Shown here piece by piece: positions 24,847 through 29,863 of a DNA stretch of 29,863 bases (within the stretch, counting starts at the first letter, position 1; the number at the start of each line of letters is the position of its first letter). Both the position numbers and the translations under genes were made by a program. The notes beneath the pieces are model-generated. The model did no database searches. It was not told the origin of the DNA and worked only from the letters and a program-made list of their open reading frames with translations. Source of the stretch: CAZMGD01 sp964565705 (GTDB lineage Bacteria; Actinomycetota; Acidimicrobiia; Acidimicrobiales; Ilumatobacteraceae); the NCBI GenBank assembly GCA_964565705.1, contig CAZMGD010000048.1:1-29863 (forward strand), written 5' to 3'.

Positions 24847-25200
24847 ATGAGCGAAACCACGGTTGAGGTTCGGGTTCCGGATCTGTTGACGGTGATGGAA
24901 GCCGGAACGGTGGCGCGGATCTCGCGCACCACCGCCTACGACCTCGCCCACCAGTTCCTCGCCACGAACGGCGAAGCCGGCATGCCGGTGAAGCGTGTCG
25001 GCGGTCAGCTCCGCGTCCCGCGCCAGCAGTTCGAGGAATGGATCGGCACACCGATCACGACCTGGCCACCCGTCGTTCACACCGACACCGACGACATCAC
25101 CACCACCGTCATCGCGGTCAACGACACCCCCACCACCGTTGCCTCCACCAAGCCTTCCCGTCGCACCACCACGACGCCACCCCAACTTTTCAGCGTCTAA
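24847..25200 (+). CDS. Excisionase/AlpA-like helix-turn-helix protein
   Basis: 117 aa. I start at ATG 24847 because GGAGG lies five bases before it. Residues about 12-68 form a MerR/excisionase-type winged helix: LLTVMEAGTVARISRTTAYDLAHQFL, then VKRVGGQLRVPRQQFEEWIG. The remainder is a Thr/Pro/Val-rich tail without recognisable domain. On an element with a tyrosine integrase, this is the likely recombination directionality factor and/or regulator of the downstream relaxase. Confidence 0.8.
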   Translation: MSETTVEVRVPDLLTVMEAGTVARISRTTAYDLAHQFLATNGEAGMPVKRVGGQLRVPRQQFEEWIGTPITTWPPVVHTDTDDITTTVIAVNDTPTTVASTKPSRRTTTTPPQLFSV

Positions 25201-25278
25201 CCCGCGACCCCACCATGAACCACCCAACCACAACACCCATCAACCCGAACCCCGCTAGACAGGTGCCCGCTGGCAGCT

Positions 25279-25291
25279 GGGAGTGCCTCCC
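25279..25291 (+). promoter_or_regulatory. Hairpin that could hide the relaxase ribosome binding site
   Basis: GGGAG (25279-25283), loop TGC, CTCCC (25287-25291), directly before GTG 25292. The only Shine-Dalgarno-like sequence is the GGGAG strand, so folding would block initiation. Confidence 0.4.
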
Positions 25292-28200
25292 GTGTTGAGG
25301 GTGACCACGATCAGGGCGTCCACAGCGTCGGTGACAGCGCGCTACTACACCGGCTACCTGACCAAGGAGGAGGAGGAGCTGCCGGGGCTGTGGGCCGGGG
25401 AGCAGGCCCGCCAGCTCGGCCTCATCGGAGACGTCACCGCAATCGAGCTCGAGGAACTGCTCTCCGGTCGCGACCCGGTGTCGGGTCGAGCGCTGGGGCG
25501 CGAGTTCGTCGATCGGGTCACGAAGGACGGTCGGGTGGTGTCGCCGGTGGCCGGCTTCGATGCAACGTTCTCGGCACCGAAGTCGTTGTCGGTCTGGTGG
25601 GCCCTGACCGGTGACGACGGCCTGGCGCAATGCCACGACGTCGCCGTCACCGCAGCGGTCGCGGCCATCGAGCGATACGGGGCAACGACCCGGATCCGGT
25701 CGAACGGCTCCCGGCTGCATCCCGACACCGGTGGTCTGACGGTGGCGTCGTTCCGCCAGACCACGTCACGATTGGATGACCCCCAGTTGCACACCCACGT
25801 CGTGATCTCCTCCAAAGTGCGAACCGATGACGGCCGGTGGTGGGCGTTGGATGCGCGGGTATTGAAGAAGCACCAACGCACCTTCGGGGGCATCTATCAG
25901 TCGGTGCTGCGACAGGAACTCACGGCCCGATACGGGGTGGCATTCGGCGACATCGTCAAGGGTCAGGCCGAGATCGCCGGCATCCCCCAGGAGTTGTTGG
26001 AACAGTTCTCCAAACGCACCGCCCAAGTCGACGCCGCCGTCACCGCCAAGCTCACCGAGTTCTACAACCGGGAAGGCCGGGACCCGACCCCGATCGAACG
26101 CGGCGCCATCGGCCGAGAAGCCGCACTCGACACCCGAGGCCCGAAATCGGGCAACGGTGCCGCCAGTCTTCGAGACCGGTGGCTCACCGAAGCAGCCTCG
26201 GTCGGGGTCACTCCCGACACCCTCACCGCCGACATCGCAACCGCCGCCCTGGTCGCCCCGGTGATCGAGCCGATGTCGGCGGGCGACGTTGTGGAGGTGT
26301 TGTCGCAACGGTCGAGTTGGCATCGTCTCGACGTGATGCGCGCCCTGTGCGACGGCGTCCGCCCCCAACCCGGGGTCACCGGGACCGAGTGGGTCGGGAT
26401 GTTGGAACGCAACACCGACCGAATCCTGGGTATCTGCGTCGACCTGGACCCCACCGACAACGAGCTGCGGCAATCAGACGGGCGGTCGGTGTGGATCGCT
26501 CCGATCGAAACGCACTTCACCAGCGAGTTCGTGCTCCGACAGGAAGAACACATCTTGTCGTGGGCGATCGACAATCAGCTAGACGAGCCGCAGCCCTCCA
26601 CCACCATCGCGCCGGGGCGTCTCGATGTGATGCAAGTCGATGCCGCGGCGGCCGTCGCGGGACGGGATCGGCTGGTCCTGGTGGTCGGCCCGGCCGGGGC
26701 GGGAAAGACCGCCATGCTGCGGGCTGCGGTCGATGACTTCCACCAGGTCCACCATCGCCCTGTCATCGGATTGGCACCCACGGCGAAGGCCGCCCGGAAG
26801 CTTCGAGACGAAACCGGGTTGATGACTGACACCGTTGCCAAACTGCTGTGGGAGCACAACCAACCACACCTCGCATCGAACTGGGACCTCGGCCCCGGTG
26901 TCACCGTGATCGTGGACGAAGCCGGCATGCTCGCCACCGGCGACCTCCACCGACTCATCGAACTCGCCGACCAACACAACTGGCGACTCGCCCTGATCGG
27001 TGACACCGAACAACTCCAAGCCGTCGCCCGCGGTGGCATGTTCGCGGAGCTCTGCGCGGCGGGCCGAGTGATCGAGCTCGACACCATCCACCGGTTCACC
27101 AACCCGTGGGAAGCCAACGCCTCGCTCCAGCTCCGCCACGGCAACACCAGCGCCCTCTACGACTACGAACACCACGGACGTATCCGGGCCGGCTGGCTCA
27201 ACGAACACCTCGACACCATCGCCACCGCGTGGCTTCAACGGCCATCCGGCAGCATGGCAATCACCACCACGACCAATGAGCACGTCCAGGCGATCAACAC
27301 CGCCGTCCAACAAGCGCGCATCGACCGTGGCGACCTCGACCTCAAACATTCCGTGGACATCGCGGACGGCAGCGCACACGTCGGTGATCTGATCGTCACC
27401 CGCCGCAACGACCGCCAACTCCGAACCTCGACCGGCGACATCGTGCGCAACCGCGACTACTGGAACGTCACCAAACTCCACCCCAACGGCGCCATCGACG
27501 TCACCCGCATCGACGGGCACGGGGACCTGCACCTACCGGCTGGCTACGTCGCCGAGCACGTGCAGCTCGGCTACGCCGCCACCGAACCCGGCAACCAATC
27601 CGACACCACCACCACCAGCATCACCCTCGCCGCAGAAGCCACCACCGGCCGCGGTCTCTACGTGGGAGCGACCCGCGGACGCGACGAGAACATGCTCCTC
27701 GTCGTCACCGACACCCACCAACTCCGAGACGCACGCGACGTCCTCGAACGTATCCTGACCATCGACCGCGCCGACATCCCCGCCACCACCCAAAGACGCC
27801 AACTCGCCGCCATCGTTCCACGTGCGAGCGCCCCTGCGCCGAGGTGTCAGATACCGAACTGGTTCGACACGATCCACCGTGACGCCCGCACCACCGTCGT
27901 CGGCGCTCAACAGGCCCGCGACGAGGAACACCAACGCGACCAGCGACTCGATCACGTCATCTCCCACAACCGGGCCGAGCTGCAGCGGCTCGAGCCACTT
28001 TGCGCGCCCCACGACGCCCTCATCGACAACGCAAAGCGCGCCGTCAACGATCTGCAAGACGAACAACGGCGAGCACACCGGTCACTCGACAGCACCGGAC
28101 GGCTCGGTCGTCACCGCGCCCGAACACACCTCGACGACACCACGACCCAACTCACGGCCGCACAGCAACGTCTCGAGCGCCGACAACATGACGCCGCACC

Positions 28201-28540
28201 ACTCCTCGATGCTCGACGCGACGCCTACAGCCAGATCGACCATGCACAGGACAGGAAGAGCACCAATCGCGTCCTCGACCGCTGGCACAACGCAAACGCC
28301 AACCTCGAACACGCCCACGACATCGTGGTAGCCCTCGACACCTGGAAGACGTGGGCCAACGGCCACCCCGTCACCGCCAACCACCTCGCCGAAGCCGCCA
28401 CCGTCCTCCAAGCCAGCCACCAGCACGGACACCCCGAACTTGCCGCGCCGCTCACCGACTGGGTACGCCGCCACCACCCCGAACTCGTCAGAGAACCCGT
28501 GATCGAGCGGCGCGGTATCGGCCTCGGCATCGACCTCTGA
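25292..28540 (+). CDS. MobF/TrwC-type relaxase with RecD-like helicase (TraA-like)
   Basis: 1082 aa. GTG 25292 gives the family start MLRVTTIRAS; GTG 25283 is possible. Residues 1-300: TrwC relaxase with catalytic tyrosines Tyr18/Tyr19 (ARYYTGYL), DATFSAPKSLSVWWAL, and the metal site TSRLDDPQLHTHVV (His167, His169). The first metal His of TrwC is Gln156 here. Residues about 440-850: superfamily 1 helicase with Walker A GPAGAGKT (466-473), VIVDEAGML and the late motif YVGATRGRDEN. The C-terminus is a long charged, helical, coiled-coil-like region. It would nick oriT and unwind the element for conjugative transfer driven by a helper system. Confidence 0.93.
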   Translation: MLRVTTIRASTASVTARYYTGYLTKEEEELPGLWAGEQARQLGLIGDVTAIELEELLSGRDPVSGRALGREFVDRVTKDGRVVSPVAGFDATFSAPKSLSVWWALTGDDGLAQCHDVAVTAAVAAIERYGATTRIRSNGSRLHPDTGGLTVASFRQTTSRLDDPQLHTHVVISSKVRTDDGRWWALDARVLKKHQRTFGGIYQSVLRQELTARYGVAFGDIVKGQAEIAGIPQELLEQFSKRTAQVDAAVTAKLTEFYNREGRDPTPIERGAIGREAALDTRGPKSGNGAASLRDRWLTEAASVGVTPDTLTADIATAALVAPVIEPMSAGDVVEVLSQRSSWHRLDVMRALCDGVRPQPGVTGTEWVGMLERNTDRILGICVDLDPTDNELRQSDGRSVWIAPIETHFTSEFVLRQEEHILSWAIDNQLDEPQPSTTIAPGRLDVMQVDAAAAVAGRDRLVLVVGPAGAGKTAMLRAAVDDFHQVHHRPVIGLAPTAKAARKLRDETGLMTDTVAKLLWEHNQPHLASNWDLGPGVTVIVDEAGMLATGDLHRLIELADQHNWRLALIGDTEQLQAVARGGMFAELCAAGRVIELDTIHRFTNPWEANASLQLRHGNTSALYDYEHHGRIRAGWLNEHLDTIATAWLQRPSGSMAITTTTNEHVQAINTAVQQARIDRGDLDLKHSVDIADGSAHVGDLIVTRRNDRQLRTSTGDIVRNRDYWNVTKLHPNGAIDVTRIDGHGDLHLPAGYVAEHVQLGYAATEPGNQSDTTTTSITLAAEATTGRGLYVGATRGRDENMLLVVTDTHQLRDARDVLERILTIDRADIPATTQRRQLAAIVPRASAPAPRCQIPNWFDTIHRDARTTVVGAQQARDEEHQRDQRLDHVISHNRAELQRLEPLCAPHDALIDNAKRAVNDLQDEQRRAHRSLDSTGRLGRHRARTHLDDTTTQLTAAQQRLERRQHDAAPLLDARRDAYSQIDHAQDRKSTNRVLDRWHNANANLEHAHDIVVALDTWKTWANGHPVTANHLAEAATVLQASHQHGHPELAAPLTDWVRRHHPELVREPVIERRGIGLGIDL

Positions 28541-28566
28541 CGGAGCGCCGATGCAGCTGCGAGCGC

Positions 28567-29712
28567 CTACGTTCTGTCTCTCAGTACGCCGCCCATGATG
28601 TCGGCCGCGTTGCGATCGGATTGTTCGACGAAGTGGGCGTACACGTTCAGCGTCGTTGCAGCGTTGCGGTGGCCGAGACGACCCGCGACCGTGCGCACAT
28701 CGACGCCTGCACTCAGCAGCTGTGTGGCAACGAAGTGGCGAAGGTCGTGGAGGCGGACATCGGGCACTCCCTCTTTCTCGCACAGACGCTTGAACGACCT
28801 CGACACCGAGTCCGGGAACCACGGCTCGCTCCCGTCAGCGGCGTTGCTGAAGACGAATGCGTTCGGAGCCGCCGCGCACCCGCACATCGCGGCACGGTCG
28901 CGCATTCGCTCACGCTGCTCGACGAGCGCGGCGAGGGTTCCGGCATCGAGCGACACGCGGCGAGCCGAGTGGGTCTTCGTTCCCTTCTCGACGAGGCCGT
29001 CCGGGCCGGCGACGATTCCGCGCTCGATCGACACGGTCGCTCCATCGAGATCGACGTCGAGCCATCGAAGCGCGATCAGCTCGGAGCGACGGGCGCCGGT
29101 GGCCGCCGCGAGCATGAGATAGCAGCCCAATTCCGGCGATTCTGCATCCGCCCGCCGAAGTACGCGTGCCAGCGCCTCGGGTGCAGGCGGCTTGATGTCC
29201 GAAGCTGGCACGCGAGGCGGGGTTGTCGCGATCGCCGGGTTGATGCCGAGCCATCCCCACTTGACGCCCTGATTGAGCGATCGGCGCAGGATGCCGTGGA
29301 TACGCCGCACGGTTGCCGGCGCCAACGGCCGGCCGCCGGATCCGCCCGAAGCGAGGAGTCGACGGTAGAACGCATCGAGATCGGCCGGCTTCAGCTTCGC
29401 CAGCGGCGTCGACCCGAGCGTCGGCATCAACGAGCGGTCGATGTATCCACGCGTCTCCTTGACCGTCTTCGGCGAGAAGTCCGGGGCGGCGAAGGCGAAC
29501 CACGCCTCGAGCAGCTCCCCTGCGGTCGCGGTGGTCCGAACGGTCATGCCGCGTTCCGCCTCGGTGACCATTTCGGCGAGCGCAGACTCAGCGTCGCGCC
29601 TTCCGCCGCGAACCGTTCGGCTGACGTAGCGCTTCTTGCCGGTGAGCGGGTCGCGGCCGAGGTACACCCTCAATTCCCACGAGGTTCCCCGTTGCCTGAT
29701 GAGGCCTTTCAT
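28567..29712 (-). CDS. Tyrosine-family site-specific integrase
   Basis: 381 aa. ATG 29712 is chosen because AGGAG lies six bases upstream; longer in-frame readings run back through the arm-like repeats. Residues 1-60 are an arm-binding/AP2-like domain (GTSWELRVYLGRDPLTGKKR), about 65-155 a SAM-like core-binding domain, and the rest catalytic: Arg208 in TGARRSEL, Lys in TKTHSARRV, His322-x-x-Arg325 (LHDLRH), His348 in LGHR and Tyr358 in NVYAHF. All catalytic residues are present. It abuts the tRNA-Glu end and should recombine the 44-bp att repeats. It converges on the relaxase gene, 26 bases apart. Confidence 0.96.
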   Translation of the reverse strand: MKGLIRQRGTSWELRVYLGRDPLTGKKRYVSRTVRGGRRDAESALAEMVTEAERGMTVRTTATAGELLEAWFAFAAPDFSPKTVKETRGYIDRSLMPTLGSTPLAKLKPADLDAFYRRLLASGGSGGRPLAPATVRRIHGILRRSLNQGVKWGWLGINPAIATTPPRVPASDIKPPAPEALARVLRRADAESPELGCYLMLAAATGARRSELIALRWLDVDLDGATVSIERGIVAGPDGLVEKGTKTHSARRVSLDAGTLAALVEQRERMRDRAAMCGCAAAPNAFVFSNAADGSEPWFPDSVSRSFKRLCEKEGVPDVRLHDLRHFVATQLLSAGVDVRTVAGRLGHRNAATTLNVYAHFVEQSDRNAADIMGGVLRDRT

Positions 29713-29731
29713 CTGGTTCTCCTTATTGAAG

Positions 29732-29751
29732 AGAGTGGCACCAGAGTGGCA
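29732..29751 (+). repeat. Right pair of AGAGTGGCA repeats, candidate integrase arm sites
   Basis: AGAGTGGCA at 29732-29740 and 29743-29751, 11 bases apart, matching the left pair at 170-190. They lie in the integrase leader, so Int binding here could also repress its own gene. Confidence 0.6.
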
Positions 29752-29770
29752 ACGAGTCCAGAAAAACAGG

Positions 29771-29794
29771 AGAGCCACTCCGAAGAGTGGCTCT
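29771..29794 (-). terminator. Rho-independent terminator downstream of tRNA-Glu
   Basis: AGAGCCACTC, loop CGAA, GAGTGGCTCT: a perfect 10-bp stem. Read on the minus strand it is followed by CCTGTTTTTC, giving the T-run of an intrinsic terminator for the tRNA. It lies inside the element, which thus supplies the tRNA with a new terminator. The stem also contains the GAGTGGC core of the arm-like repeats. Confidence 0.75.
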
Positions 29795-29811
29795 GACCTG
29801 GACTTTTCTTT

Positions 29812-29855
29812 GCAGCCCGTACGGGATTCGAACCCGTGCCGCCACCTTGAGAGGG
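29812..29855. repeat. Right attachment site (44-bp direct repeat within tRNA-Glu)
   Basis: Identical to 12-55. After 29855 the sequence continues tggtgtcc and completes the anticodon stem, so this copy belongs to the functional tRNA gene. Confidence 0.93.
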
Positions 29856-29863
29856 TGGTGTCC
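29812..29863 (-). tRNA. tRNA-Glu (anticodon CTC), 5' part outside the window
   Basis: Read on the minus strand: anticodon stem CCACC/GGTGG closing the loop CTCTCAA (anticodon CTC, reads GAG), a four-base variable loop, T arm ACGGG-TTCGAAT-CCCGT, acceptor 3' strand ACGGGCT and discriminator G. CCA is not encoded. The D arm and 5' acceptor strand lie beyond the window edge. It is the integration target. Confidence 0.9.

Noticed and set aside
24624..24866. 80-codon plus-strand open frame before the excisionase-like gene
   Set aside because: No ribosome binding site, Arg-rich unconvincing product, and it runs into the well-supported gene starting at 24847.

Overview
The window is GC-rich, has many GTG starts and 1-4 base stop/start overlaps, and encodes ECF sigma/ZAS anti-sigma, cbiMNQO and PARLLDTR-type surface repeats. 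This points to a high-GC actinobacterium; Ilumatobacter/Acidimicrobiia-like is my guess, not a determination. Almost the whole window is one integrated element. A perfect 44-bp direct repeat lies at 12-55 and 29812-29855. The right copy is the 3' part of a minus-strand tRNA-Glu(CTC) cut by the window edge. Beside it sits a tyrosine integrase, and pairs of a 9-bp direct repeat near both ends look like integrase arm sites. An excisionase-like protein, a MobF-type relaxase/helicase and a small toxin-antitoxin-like pair complete the mobility part. No type IV secretion genes are visible, so I read it as an integrative mobilizable element of about 29.8 kb.

The cargo is devoted to trace metals and cobalamin. 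(1) 287-7729: a cobalamin riboswitch, then five translationally coupled genes: a secreted alpha/alpha-toroid protein with surface repeats, a membrane-anchored DUF4430-like protein, and ECF transporter T, A-A and S components. Toroid plus DUF4430 is the two-domain design of animal intrinsic factor/transcobalamin, here split over two proteins. (2) 7806-10308 (minus): cbiM(N)QO cobalt/nickel uptake, divergent from a Fur-family repressor gene with a dyad operator candidate between them. (3) 10898-23857: a copper acquisition and delivery region. It holds an ECF sigma factor and its membrane zinc-finger anti-sigma factor, SCO1, a cupredoxin, a lipoprotein fusing a ZnuA-like and a BtuF/FepB-like binding domain, a FecCD/BtuC permease and ATPase, an isonitrile-hydratase-like DJ-1 protein, a Znu-type ATPase and permease, YcnI, a membrane protein, a DJ-1-YHS fusion, PCuAC and a TlpA-like thioredoxin.

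The strongest unifying signal is a repeated promoter, GGGAAC-N17-CGAC (N18 once), before six transcription units of region 3: anti-sigma/SCO1, the double ABC operon, ycnI, DJ-1-YHS, PCuAC and tlpA. Two of these are back to back and share a palindromic -35 region. I infer a self-contained regulon run by the sigma factor at 10898-11419. It would import one or two metal forms through a two-headed lipoprotein and deliver copper to extracytoplasmic targets such as cytochrome oxidase. Family assignments come from motifs read by eye; substrates are inferred.
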